Origin: CAXBBB01 sp963841855
Lineage (GTDB): Bacteria; Bacteroidota; Rhodothermia; Rhodothermales; BA12
Assembly: GCA_963841855.1 (NCBI GenBank)
Contig: CAWJEJ010000004.1
Coordinates: forward strand, 620,001-684,000
DNA: 64,000 bases
Reading direction: 5' to 3'
Within the stretch, counting starts at the first letter, position 1, and every line of letters starts with the position of its first letter. Shown in pieces: positions 23,204 through 32,039 of this stretch. The position numbers and the translations under genes were made by a program. The notes under the pieces are model-generated. The model ran no database searches, was not told the DNA's origin, and worked only from the letters and a program-made list of their open reading frames with translations.

Positions 23204-23851
23204 ATGGCTGAGATCCTCTCGTCGACTCGCAAATACGTCGCCATCGCGGGCAATATTGGAGCGGGCAAGAGTACGCTGACCGCCATGCTGAGCAGTACAT
23301 TCGGCTGGGAGCCGTTCTATGAGCAGGTCGACGAAAATCCGTATCTGGCGGATTTTTATGGTGAGATGGAGCGGTGGTCGTTCAACTTGCAGGTCTACTT
23401 CTTGTCGAGTCGCTTTCGCCACCAGCAGGCTATCGAGCGCGCGACGGGATCCGTCGTTCAAGACCGGTCGATCTACGAGGACGCCGAGATTTTTGCGCGC
23501 AACCTGCACGAGATGGGTCTGATGGACGAGCGCGACTGGGTCAACTACGGCGATCTGTTCGCCACGATGACATCGTACTTGCGGCCTCCGGATCTGCTGA
23601 TCTACCTGCGCGCGAGCGTACCGACTCTGGTGCGCCACATCCAGGCGCGCGGCCGCGAGTTCGAGTCGTCGATCAAGCTCGACTATCTCGAACGCCTCAA
23701 CCAGCACTACGAGCACTGGGTGAGCAGATACGACCTGGGGCCGCGCATGATAATCGACGTAGACGAGACCGATTTCGTCGGCAACGCGTCGCATCGCGCT
23801 TCGCTGCTGCAGCAGATCGACAGCCGCCTGTTCGGCCTCTTCCCGGGATGA
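23204..23851 (+). CDS. Deoxynucleoside kinase
   Basis: Phosphorylates deoxyribonucleosides in salvage. 215 residues. P-loop GNIGAGKST (16-24), ERS-type motif QDRSIYEDAEIFA, LID region RARGREFESSIKLDYLERLN and the family C-terminus. The ATG at 23204 starts right before the P-loop strand. A TATCTTC at 23162-23168 resembles the recurrent -7 element. Its TGA overlaps the start of the next gene (ATGA). Confidence 0.9.
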   Translation: MAEILSSTRKYVAIAGNIGAGKSTLTAMLSSTFGWEPFYEQVDENPYLADFYGEMERWSFNLQVYFLSSRFRHQQAIERATGSVVQDRSIYEDAEIFARNLHEMGLMDERDWVNYGDLFATMTSYLRPPDLLIYLRASVPTLVRHIQARGREFESSIKLDYLERLNQHYEHWVSRYDLGPRMIIDVDETDFVGNASHRASLLQQIDSRLFGLFPG

Positions 23852-25680
23852 CGGAGCGGCTGTCCTACTGGTGTGCCGTCATGCTGCTGCTTTCGGGACC
23901 GCTCGCGCTCTGCGTTCGGGCGCAAACCAGCGGCTGGCACTCGGCACGCACACCGGCTGCGACGATTGCTGATCTCATCGCCGCGCCCGCTGCCACGCGC
24001 GATACGACCGGTGGCATCGCGCTCTCTCTGGCCAACAGGCAACCCGGCGTGTGGCGGTTTCGCGCTGGACCGTATGGATGGCCCGAAGCGCTGAGCCTCA
24101 ATGGAGCGCCGCCGCACGTGACCCGTCTCGACTGGGGCAGCGTCGACCTGCGCGACCTGCTCGGCGGCGACGTTCAGCTCCACGTTTTGCCCGTCGGATG
24201 GACTCCGGCTCCGGCTGCGCGGGGCCGCACGATTCACGCTGCTCTCGACTCGTTCGACGCGCCGCAACCGCTCACTCATCTGCGCTACCTGGCGGGCGAC
24301 GAAGGGCTGCAACGGGTCGAGTTGATCCATGCTCAGGCGCGACAGCGGACGCTGATGGGACGCTCGGGTTTACTGCGCGTGCGAGGAGGATATATGGGTG
24401 CTACTGCGAACAACGCGTTCGAGAACAGCGATCTGCGGCGAGGGCGAGCGCTCATGGGCTGGACCGACTTCGCGTCGGGCGATCTCCACGCGAGTCTGCG
24501 GGCGCTCCACCTGCGGCACAGCATCGGCGCGCCGGGCGGACTCGTGCCCGTCGACCCGACTAACTACCAGTCGATCTACTTTAGGCAGGACGGAATCCCA
24601 CTTTCCGGGCCGCGCCTGGCAACGGCCGATCGCCGCAGCATCCGCACGGATCTAACTGCCACTGTCGGTTGGCGCGGCACGACGCTGACGGCCACCCGCT
24701 CCTATCTCCGGCGCCAGTTCGACGCGACGGACACGTCGCTCGTGGGCCGAGCCAAGCGTCTCGACATCCGAGCCGAACGCGGGGCATTGTACGCGGCCGT
24801 CTCCCGCACGTCGCCCGGCGACGCCAACGCATGGCGCAACGCTCCGGCGCAGCACATCGCCGAGATTGGGGCACGATTCAGCTGGCGCGGATGGGCGCTG
24901 CGCGGTGGCGCATGGTTTGCCGATGCCGCAGTTTCGCCCGTCGCCGAGGCCTCGTTCGACTATGGCCCGCTTCGCCTGGAAACCGAGTTGGGAGCGACTG
25001 AGACGCCGCTGCTGGCCCGCTCGGGGTGGGCCTCCTTCGTGACACCTGTGGAGAGCGAGGCGACGCGGTGGCTGCGCGCATCGGCATCGGTCCGCAGCGC
25101 ACGCGGCGATGTAGGCGGATGGGCGAGGGTGTTTGGCTGGGCGACGCCCGCCGGTCACGACTGGCGCGAATCGAGGCGCGATACGCTGCGCTACGCTTCT
25201 ACCGGCAGCACTTCTCGCGCGGGCGTCTCGCTGGGCGGCGGATGGCGAATGGACGCGCCGCTCGGCCTCTACGCGTGGACAGAAGCGACAGCGTCGCACG
25301 CTCTGGGCGACGCCGGTTGGGTGGATGCGCAGCCGCTACTCCGCGCTACGGCGCGCGTCGGCGCGCGCTTGGTCCTCTTTCGCCGTGACCTGCTTCTCGA
25401 CCTCCACGCCGACCTCAGAGGATGGAGCGCTCACGCAGGCCGCACCCTGCACGCCCCGACTGGACTCTACGCTCTCCCCTACCCAGGCGCACGCCGCATT
25501 CCAGCGTCGGGAACAGTCGACGTGTGGCTTCGGGCGCGCGTCCGCACGGCGACGCTATTCTATGGCGCCGAAAATGTGCTCAGCCAGACGCAGGTGATGC
25601 TGGGCAACATGGCAGTCCCCGACCAGCCGCTGCACGCCGGACGCGTTCGGTTCGGCGTCTTCTGGCCGATCGACGGCTGA
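23848..25680 (+). CDS. Predicted outer-membrane beta-barrel protein
   Basis: 610 residues. Signal peptide (about 1-25, ending near RAQ). An N-terminal region (about 40-130, WPEALSLNGAPPHVTRLDWGSVDLRDLLGGDVQLHVLP) recalls a plug-like domain. The remainder consists of alternating amphipathic strands ending in LHAGRVRFGVFWPIDG, characteristic of beta barrels. No TonB box is evident. Translation is coupled to the kinase gene through ATGA. Ligand unknown. Convergent with gluconokinase, 4 bp away. Confidence 0.65.
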   Translation: MTERLSYWCAVMLLLSGPLALCVRAQTSGWHSARTPAATIADLIAAPAATRDTTGGIALSLANRQPGVWRFRAGPYGWPEALSLNGAPPHVTRLDWGSVDLRDLLGGDVQLHVLPVGWTPAPAARGRTIHAALDSFDAPQPLTHLRYLAGDEGLQRVELIHAQARQRTLMGRSGLLRVRGGYMGATANNAFENSDLRRGRALMGWTDFASGDLHASLRALHLRHSIGAPGGLVPVDPTNYQSIYFRQDGIPLSGPRLATADRRSIRTDLTATVGWRGTTLTATRSYLRRQFDATDTSLVGRAKRLDIRAERGALYAAVSRTSPGDANAWRNAPAQHIAEIGARFSWRGWALRGGAWFADAAVSPVAEASFDYGPLRLETELGATETPLLARSGWASFVTPVESEATRWLRASASVRSARGDVGGWARVFGWATPAGHDWRESRRDTLRYASTGSTSRAGVSLGGGWRMDAPLGLYAWTEATASHALGDAGWVDAQPLLRATARVGARLVLFRRDLLLDLHADLRGWSAHAGRTLHAPTGLYALPYPGARRIPASGTVDVWLRARVRTATLFYGAENVLSQTQVMLGNMAVPDQPLHAGRVRFGVFWPIDG

Positions 25681-25684
25681 AGTA

Positions 25685-26206
25685 CTATCCGGCTGCCGCT
25701 CGCACGAGCGCTACGATAGCGCGCGCTACCTCATCCGGCGATCCCGAAGCGGCGTCGACGCTGGGCACACCCGACGCATCGAGCGTGTCGAACTGGCTCT
25801 GGAGCAAGTCGGCAGGAAAAAAGTGATCTGAGCGCTCGGAGAGGCGACTGGCGATCACGTCGGCGTCGGCGGTGAGGTGGACGAAGCGGACGCGGTTCGA
25901 GGCCAGCGACAGCACATCCCGGTAGGCAGGCGTCAGCGCTGAGCAGGCGAGCACGCCTCCGCTACCCGAAGCGTGCCACGAGGCGAGCAGATGAGCCAGC
26001 CGATCCAGCCACGGCGCGCGGTCGGCATCGGTCAGAGGCGTTCCGTCTGCCATCAGCGCGCGAGCGGCGCCTGAATGATACTCGTCGGCGTCGGCGAAGG
26101 GAACGCCGAGAAGCCGGGCCGCGATCTGCCCCACAGTCGTCTTGCCGACGCCCGAAACGCCCGCTACGACGACAATGGGAGGAGCGAGTTGGGTAGCGTG
26201 CGGCAT
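25685..26206 (-). CDS. Gluconokinase, GntK type
   Basis: 173 residues, P-loop kinase of the AroK/GntK fold. GVSGVGKTT (16-24), DADEYHS substrate region, LTDADRAPWLDRL, CSALTPAYRDVL and the RSDHFFPADLLQSQFDTLD LID-like segment are all typical of thermoresistant gluconokinase. It phosphorylates D-gluconate to 6-phosphogluconate. No other Entner-Doudoroff or pentose phosphate genes are adjacent. Confidence 0.9.
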   Translation of the reverse strand: MPHATQLAPPIVVVAGVSGVGKTTVGQIAARLLGVPFADADEYHSGAARALMADGTPLTDADRAPWLDRLAHLLASWHASGSGGVLACSALTPAYRDVLSLASNRVRFVHLTADADVIASRLSERSDHFFPADLLQSQFDTLDASGVPSVDAASGSPDEVARAIVALVRAAAG

Positions 26207-26266
26207 GGTATCCTAATTTCCCTTCGGACCGATGCCTCGCTCTCTCCGTTCCCCATCTACCTCGCC

Positions 26267-26737
26267 ATGCGCCTGCTCCTCGCCGCCGTCCTGCTCTTCT
26301 CCTCTGCCGCTTGCGGATCCGACACGGCCGACGCTCCCCCGTCCGTGCCCGAGTTTCGAGTTGACGGAGTGCTCGACTTCGTCGCTTCGGATGGCACGCC
26401 AGTCAAACGCATCGCCATCGAAATCGCCGACACCGACAGTTCGCGCGAGATGGGCCTCATGAACCGCCCCAGTATGGCTGAGCAGGCCGGAATGCTGTTC
26501 ATCATGGAACGAGAGGAACCGCAAGGGTTCTGGATGCGCAACACGCTGATGCCGCTCGACCTGTTCTTCGCCGACGACAGTCTGAACATCGTCGCCATTC
26601 GCCCGGACAACCGTTCCGTTTCCGACGCAAGGATCGAGAGCGGCGTTCCGGCTCGCTACGTCGTCGAGACGCGCGCAGGGTTTGCGGCGCGGCACGGCAT
26701 CACAGAGGGCTACCGCATCCGGTGGCGGCGGCAGTAG
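26267..26737 (+). CDS. DUF192 family lipoprotein
   Basis: 156 residues. Lipobox SAAC (Cys16). The DUF192 domain carries REMGLMNRPSMAEQAGMLFIM and FWMRNTLMPLDLFFAD, the two diagnostic motifs. The family is small, secreted and of unknown function. Start chosen at 26267 for the signal peptide; the longer frame overlaps gntK on the other strand. Confidence 0.9.
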   Translation: MRLLLAAVLLFSSAACGSDTADAPPSVPEFRVDGVLDFVASDGTPVKRIAIEIADTDSSREMGLMNRPSMAEQAGMLFIMEREEPQGFWMRNTLMPLDLFFADDSLNIVAIRPDNRSVSDARIESGVPARYVVETRAGFAARHGITEGYRIRWRRQ

Positions 26738-26741
26738 AGGA

Positions 26742-27791
26742 TCAAAGCGCGCCGGCAAATGCGTCCCATTCGTCGCGCAGCGTCTGTTTGTCGGGTTCGG
26801 GCAGAAAACTGGCTTCGAGCGTGTTGCGGTTGAGGCGCCACAGTTCGTCCCACGAAAAGCCCTGCCCGGCGAGCAGCAGATACTCGGCATTCAGATCAGT
26901 CGAGAACATGGGCGGATCGTCCGAATTGAGCGTCACATAGATGCCTGCGTCGGCCAACGTCCGAATTGGGTGTGGCTGATCGACCCGGGTGACACCCAGA
27001 CGGTAGTTGCTCGTCGGCGAGACTTCGAGCGGGATCTGCTCACGCGCGATGCGGCTCATCAACTCGGGATCGTCCACCAACCGGACACCATGCCCGATGC
27101 GCTCGGCTCTAAATCGATCTACAGCCTGGGCGATGCGGAATGCGCCGTCCGTTTCTCCGGCGTGAGCGACGACACGTAATCCCTCGGCGCGTGCTTGGGC
27201 GAAGATCGGCTCGTACGGCTCGGGGTCGAAGCCCTTTTCGAATCCGCCAACGCCCAATCCTACGAATAGGCCTCCGTGCTCGCGCCCGGCCAGTGCGAAC
27301 GGAAGCACCTGATCCAGGTAGCCGTCGACGCCTCTGCCGATGTCGGCTATAAAGCGGACGCGCGTATTTGACTCGGCCGCTGCTCGGACCGAGCCGATCT
27401 CCAACGCTCGGACGATCTGATCCGCTGACAGCGCACGCCCCAGATGCAGTTGCGGGCTGAAGTAGGCTTCCGAATAGCGGATGTTCTGAGCCGCCTGATG
27501 AGCGCCGAAGTCGACGACCATCTGCTCGTAGTCTTCGGCCGTCTGCATCGCCGAGGACGCCAGCAGGTAGACGCGGACGAAATGGCCGAAGTCGCGGAAG
27601 GCGTAGAATGCACGCCATTCGTCAAGCGAAGCGGCAGGCAGATCGATGCCGTTGCGCTTAGCCATCTGCCACACCGTTTCAGGCCCCGTTGCCCCTTCCA
27701 GATGAACGTGGATTTCAGTCTTGGGCATGGACCGCAGTCGATCGACTAGATCGTCGGAGACCGCGTGAGACTGATAGATCGGATCGGACAT
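26742..27791 (-). CDS. Adenosine/adenine deaminase family protein
   Basis: 349 residues, zinc-dependent amidohydrolase. Metal and catalytic motifs are in order: HVHLEG (28-33), VVAHAGETDG, RIGHGVRL and NSDDPPMF. It deaminates adenosine to inosine or adenine to hypoxanthine; the motifs do not separate these. The ATG at 27791 fits the family N-terminus (LRSMPKTEIHVHLEG). Separated from the convergent DUF192 gene by 4 bp and from the upstream membrane gene by 14 bp, so it may be co-transcribed with the latter. Confidence 0.9.
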   Translation of the reverse strand: MSDPIYQSHAVSDDLVDRLRSMPKTEIHVHLEGATGPETVWQMAKRNGIDLPAASLDEWRAFYAFRDFGHFVRVYLLASSAMQTAEDYEQMVVDFGAHQAAQNIRYSEAYFSPQLHLGRALSADQIVRALEIGSVRAAAESNTRVRFIADIGRGVDGYLDQVLPFALAGREHGGLFVGLGVGGFEKGFDPEPYEPIFAQARAEGLRVVAHAGETDGAFRIAQAVDRFRAERIGHGVRLVDDPELMSRIAREQIPLEVSPTSNYRLGVTRVDQPHPIRTLADAGIYVTLNSDDPPMFSTDLNAEYLLLAGQGFSWDELWRLNRNTLEASFLPEPDKQTLRDEWDAFAGAL

Positions 27792-27805
27792 AGCAGTCAG
27801 GCTGC

Positions 27806-28228
27806 TTACAGACGTGCACGGCGGGCGCAACACCAGCCGACGATGCTGCCCCAAACGAGAGCATTCGAGACCAGTAGAACAATTGAAGCGAATGGTGGGA
27901 AAACCCCGAGCAGCGGACCGTCCGTAAACAGGATTGGAAGGAATCCCCAATTCCAGAGTGCCGGAATCAAGCCGAAGGCAATCGCCTTTCCGACCGTTGG
28001 ATCAGGCACGAAGACAGCAAACGGAAGCGCCCATAACGCATCGGCGAGAGCGCATAACACTACTCCAACAACGGCGGCGCCGACCCATTCCTCGCTCATA
28101 ACGTAGAACGCAGTAGAGCCCGTCAGGGCGCCAATGGCGAGAAGTACCATCAGCGCCCCGGTGAAGATCGCCGAACCCAGCAGCCCACCGAAGAATGCGT
28201 CCCTGAGTTTCGTTCTCTTAGGCACCAA
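27806..28228 (-). CDS. Small integral membrane protein of unknown function
   Basis: 140 residues with four hydrophobic helices (about 13-35, 46-66, 83-103, 112-132) and basic ends. Starts with GTG at 28228 only 5 nt after the TPR gene, so it is likely expressed with it. No family recognised. Confidence 0.65.
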   Translation of the reverse strand: MVPKRTKLRDAFFGGLLGSAIFTGALMVLLAIGALTGSTAFYVMSEEWVGAAVVGVVLCALADALWALPFAVFVPDPTVGKAIAFGLIPALWNWGFLPILFTDGPLLGVFPPFASIVLLVSNALVWGSIVGWCCARRARL

Positions 28229-28233
28229 GGGAG

Positions 28234-29538
28234 CTATACCGCAGCGCCGAGCATTGCCTGGGCATCGCGGGCTGCCGTGGGGCTTTCGACGCCCAAGTTG
28301 CCGTCGAGGGCGATGCGGGCATGGCGGCGGGCTTCCGACGAGTTACCGGCGCCCTGGTAGATCTGCGCGGCTCGCCAGTGTACCATCGCGTCGCCGGTGT
28401 TGAGACGCATGGCGCGTTCGATGTACGGTACTCCTTCGGTCGAGCGTCCGTTGTGGTGGAGCGCCCACGCGTACGTCTCGTTGGCGTGCATGTGACCCGG
28501 ACGGCGTTCGACCTGCCGCTTGGCCATCGTCAGCGCGCGCTCAAGCTCCTGGTTGCGGTCGAGCAGAAAATCTGCCTCCTCCATGTCGACGATCTCACCC
28601 ATTTCGCGCGCGTCCTCCAGTCCCTCGTGAACGCGGTCCAGCGCGCGCTCCGAAGCGCGCTGATCGCCCTTCATGGCATAAACTTCAGCGAGGATTTCCA
28701 GAAAGCCGTCGTTCGGCATCAAGTCATACGCTTCGAGCAAAAGCGACTCGGCTTCGTCCAGATCACCGTTGACGAGCGCTACGTGTCCCAGTCCAGCGAC
28801 GGCGGGCGCATAGTTGGGCTTCTCTTCCAAAAGACCTTCGTAGAGAAATTTGGCTGTGTCTGGTTTGGCGTCCGAGAGGTAGAGATTGGCCAGGTTATAG
28901 ACGGCCCATGACCTATCCGACGCGCCGCGCATGCCTGCGTCGACGGCCATTCGCATCGCATTGATGGCCCCCGGTCCGTCGCCATATAGTTCGCGGAGGT
29001 AGGAGGCACGCGTGTACGAAACGACACCTGGCTTGGTGGCGAGCATCGCGTCCATCGCTTCGACGGCTTGCTCATACTCGCCTAGTTCGACGAGGGCGTC
29101 GACCAAGATGCCCTGCGCGTACGAATCGCGCGGATATTCTGTCAGTAAGCTGCGCGCTTGGTCGCGACTGTCCTCGAACCGGTGCAGCTTGTTGAGAAGC
29201 GTGCCATTGAGCAGGCGAAGGTGGTAATCGTTGGGCGTTCGGCTGAGCCCCTCTTCGATGACCTCCTGCGCTTGAGGAACGAACTCGGTTTCGCGGTGGG
29301 TATCGGTCGCCTGCTGCAACAGCACTTGAGCGAGCGCTGCATAGCTGGCCGTCTCATTCGGGTTGCGGCGGATGCGTTCGCGGTAGTAGCCGATTGAAGC
29401 TTCGGGATTGGCGAACTGGGATGCAGGCAGCACCTGACGAGGTCCCTCGGGGAGCGGTTCGTCTTCGCGCGAAAGTCCGTACCACACCGCGGCGCTCAAA
29501 GCTAGAACGACAGCGACGGTGGCTAGAATGGTCTTCAT
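28234..29538 (-). CDS. Membrane-anchored tetratricopeptide-repeat protein
   Basis: 434 residues. An N-terminal transmembrane or signal segment (about 5-22), then multiple TPR units from about residue 60 to the end, for example YAALAQVLLQQA, YAQGILVDALVELGEYEQAVEAMD, YAPAVAGLGHVALVNGDLDEAESLLLEAYDL and NETYAWALHHNGRSTEGVPYIERAM. It probably acts as a periplasmic protein-interaction scaffold. It lies just downstream of the secreted DUF4331 gene on the same strand, a neighbour pair seen in other genomes, which suggests a shared function. Confidence 0.8.
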   Translation of the reverse strand: MKTILATVAVVLALSAAVWYGLSREDEPLPEGPRQVLPASQFANPEASIGYYRERIRRNPNETASYAALAQVLLQQATDTHRETEFVPQAQEVIEEGLSRTPNDYHLRLLNGTLLNKLHRFEDSRDQARSLLTEYPRDSYAQGILVDALVELGEYEQAVEAMDAMLATKPGVVSYTRASYLRELYGDGPGAINAMRMAVDAGMRGASDRSWAVYNLANLYLSDAKPDTAKFLYEGLLEEKPNYAPAVAGLGHVALVNGDLDEAESLLLEAYDLMPNDGFLEILAEVYAMKGDQRASERALDRVHEGLEDAREMGEIVDMEEADFLLDRNQELERALTMAKRQVERRPGHMHANETYAWALHHNGRSTEGVPYIERAMRLNTGDAMVHWRAAQIYQGAGNSSEARRHARIALDGNLGVESPTAARDAQAMLGAAV

Positions 29539-29579
29539 AGTGAGGTAAAGGTTCGAGAGATGGGTCTAGTATAAAACCA

Positions 29580-29616
29580 ATCCGCCGACCGACGCACAGG
29601 GCATCGGCCGACGGAT
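29580..29616 (-). terminator. Rho-independent-like terminator after the DUF4331 gene
   Basis: On the minus strand a 15-bp stem (with G-T pairs) built from ATCCGTCGGCCGATG and CGTCGGTCGGCGGAT is followed by GGTTTTATAC, giving a short U-run. It lies 23 nt past the stop at 29639 and may attenuate read-through into the TPR gene. Confidence 0.6.
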
Positions 29617-29638
29617 GGAGTCGTTCGGCGTTGTAGGA

Positions 29639-31900
29639 TTACCGAACGAGGGTGGCGGTCTGCGTGCGAGCAGCCTTTCCGTCTACAACCAAGCGGAACA
29701 GGTAGGTACCGCTTGCAATCCCGTCAGCATCCCAGCGAACCGGGTGCGTACCGCTCTGCATCGGCGCGTCTACCAGCGTGCGCACCAGACGTCCCTGCAT
29801 GTCGTAGACACTCAGTTCTACGTTGCCGGGACGCGACAGGTGATACTCGATCGTCGTCGAAGGCGTGAACGGGTTGGGATAGTTCTGGTTGAGGATGAAC
29901 GACTCAGGCGCTCCGATTCCCAGTCCAAGCTGCGGTGCCGACGAAACGTTCGTCGGACGATCGGCCGTCACGTCGCGGACGTAGTCGTAGCCGCGGTGGG
30001 GGTTAGCGAGGTAAGGGAACGTGGTGCGCAGCGGGATGTCGTTCTGCGTCGGTCCGGCAACGAACGTCAGCTCGGCGACGAGCTGGGCCGAAGCGAGGTC
30101 CGAGTAGTCGGCTGCGACGGCGTCGTCTTCGGGCAGACCGACGGCGGCCAGCACTAGACCACCTACGGCCTGAAGCTCGATCGTCGTCACGTCATCCTCA
30201 AGGCGGCGACCATTGGGGAAGCCGTCCATGTGAGGAATGGCCTGCAGGGTCGAGTTCGCGAAGTCGGGCACGGTCAGACCGATGGCTGCAGCGCGGATAA
30301 GACCTTGGAAGGCGTTGTTGCGAAACTCTTCCGTTCCACGATCGGTGACCGGGACCGCCATGTTCAGGCGCAGCATGTCGCCGCCCCAGAACTGGGGAGC
30401 GTCGGCCGTGCCGGTGTTCGTGATGGGCAGGAAGTTGTTGATAAACGGCTTGCCTCGGTTGAAGTCGAGGTCTCCGTCGCCATCAACGTCCGAGACGAGT
30501 CCGCCTTTGCCAGCGGCGAGCTGGTAGGGGGCGAGGTTCGGCACGCCGAAGTAGAAGATCGGCAGGATGTCGACGCGGCGCGGCTGGCCAGGGGCGAGCA
30601 GAGCGGTCGGGCTTCCACCGGACGTAGGCATCGTCGGCACGGCGAACGCCGTTCCGGTCACATCGAGCGCGCCACTGACGACGAGCGGCAGGACGGCAGC
30701 GGCGCCGTCGGCACCGTTGGTGAAGTCAAGGCCCGATCCCGCGTTGGAGGGATCACCGTCGCCGTCCAGGTCGAGGCCTGGGTACGAGTTCTGCTGGATC
30801 TTCAGATCGGTGCTGAGTCCGGGTACGGCTGCGCCAAACGCTCCACCGCCCATGTACAGAGCCAGTTCGGGGTTGACGAAGTACTTGGCGAATTCCTGCT
30901 CGGCAGCGCTGTACGGCGAGACTGCGTTCCAATAGTCCTTGTCACCGATCGGGATGATCGCTTCGTTGGTCAGCGGCATGCCCAGGCGCGATACCTGGAC
31001 CCACGGGCCTGAGTAGGAAGGTGCGTCTCCCGTCAGCGAGAGCGTCTTGATCTGCGGACGGCTCGCGCTCGCCCAAACGCCGATCACGAAGTCGCCATCG
31101 AGGATGCTTGTAGCCTGATCGACCGTCTTGCCGTCCTTCTGGAGCGACGAGATCGGGATGCTCATCACGATCGAGTGGGTGTTGAAGCCAGCGACTTCGT
31201 CACGCGCACAGTTGGCGTTGGCCGGATCGTCGCAAAACTCGTTGCGGAAGCCGCCCAAGTCGAAGATGCCACCCAGGTCGACGAAAAAGGGATCGTCGCG
31301 CGGTCCGGCGAATACGGTCTCGCCAGTCGACGCCTGCACGACGCCCTGCGTCGTTAGAGCTTCGTACGTCGTTCCCAGTCCGGCGTCTGCCGTGATGGAA
31401 CGCGGTCCGACGTTGACCGGCGGGACGAAGCCGTTCGAGACGATCGTCGTGAAGCTCGATCCGCCATCGGTGCTCTTCTCAAGCGTATAGGTGGCTTTGA
31501 GGTTCTCCTTACCCAAACGGATCTTGAAGAAGGTCGTCGGGTCTTCGTTCGTCTGGTTGAACGTGAAGCGGTACGTGATGTCGTCGGTAGCCGAGCCCAG
31601 TTGGCCCGTCGAGGTCTGGTTCTTGACGTGGATCTCGTAGCGGACGTCTTCGCCGAACTGGTCGTAGTTCGGACCACCCGACGGAAGCTCGAGCGGGATG
31701 TAGTTGGCGACGAGGATGACGTTGGCAGGGTTGGCCGGATCGCGGTAGGCGTAAACGTCTGTGTTGTCGGCGAGCGGATCGTTCAGGATCATTGGAGCTT
31801 CGCGGTGGCTTGAAGCCGTCACGAAGGTCGCATCGACCAGGAAGAATGCTCCAATCAAGGCAATCGTGCCTAGTCCGAGCGTGTAGCGTAATGTTCGCAT
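29639..31900 (-). CDS. Secreted DUF4331 protein with T9SS sorting domain
   Basis: 753 residues. Signal peptide (1-29). The DUF4331 domain begins SSHREAPMILNDPLADNTDVYAY, the diagnostic opening, and runs to about residue 640, with acidic DLDGDGDPSNAG and DVDGDGDLDFNRG segments that look like calcium-binding loops. The C-terminus (about 675-753) is a Por-type sorting domain (NYPNPFTPSTTIEYHLSRP, YDMQGRLVRTLVD). The function of DUF4331 is unknown. Divergent from a STAND ATPase gene across a 139-bp region rich in repeats, and followed by a TPR gene. Confidence 0.9.
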   Translation of the reverse strand: MRTLRYTLGLGTIALIGAFFLVDATFVTASSHREAPMILNDPLADNTDVYAYRDPANPANVILVANYIPLELPSGGPNYDQFGEDVRYEIHVKNQTSTGQLGSATDDITYRFTFNQTNEDPTTFFKIRLGKENLKATYTLEKSTDGGSSFTTIVSNGFVPPVNVGPRSITADAGLGTTYEALTTQGVVQASTGETVFAGPRDDPFFVDLGGIFDLGGFRNEFCDDPANANCARDEVAGFNTHSIVMSIPISSLQKDGKTVDQATSILDGDFVIGVWASASRPQIKTLSLTGDAPSYSGPWVQVSRLGMPLTNEAIIPIGDKDYWNAVSPYSAAEQEFAKYFVNPELALYMGGGAFGAAVPGLSTDLKIQQNSYPGLDLDGDGDPSNAGSGLDFTNGADGAAAVLPLVVSGALDVTGTAFAVPTMPTSGGSPTALLAPGQPRRVDILPIFYFGVPNLAPYQLAAGKGGLVSDVDGDGDLDFNRGKPFINNFLPITNTGTADAPQFWGGDMLRLNMAVPVTDRGTEEFRNNAFQGLIRAAAIGLTVPDFANSTLQAIPHMDGFPNGRRLEDDVTTIELQAVGGLVLAAVGLPEDDAVAADYSDLASAQLVAELTFVAGPTQNDIPLRTTFPYLANPHRGYDYVRDVTADRPTNVSSAPQLGLGIGAPESFILNQNYPNPFTPSTTIEYHLSRPGNVELSVYDMQGRLVRTLVDAPMQSGTHPVRWDADGIASGTYLFRLVVDGKAARTQTATLVR

Positions 31901-31960
31901 GTATGGCGAGGTGGGTGGAGGTGTAATGGATATCGAGAGACGCAGTGCACAAATACGAGT

Positions 31961-32033
31961 GTCACAGAGGTCACAGAATGCTCACTCGGTGCTCATATTT
32001 TGATTTTCCGAAACCGTCATATTTGAACGGTTT
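31961..32033. promoter_or_regulatory. Repeat-rich divergent regulatory region
   Basis: Contains a tandem 9-mer (GTCACAGAG at 31961-31969, then GTCACAGAA at 31970-31978). A -7-like TATTTTG lies at 31996-32002, 37 nt before the ATPase ATG, and an inverted repeat AAACCGT (32011-32017) / ACGGTTT (32027-32033) sits between it and the start. The stretch is AT-rich relative to its flanks. The inverted repeat is well placed to be an operator. Confidence 0.45.
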
Positions 32034-32039
32034 TGATTC

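Noticed and set aside
27806..28228. The small membrane protein as part of the adenosine deaminase function
   Set aside because: Adjacency alone; no motif links the two, so only possible co-transcription is stated.
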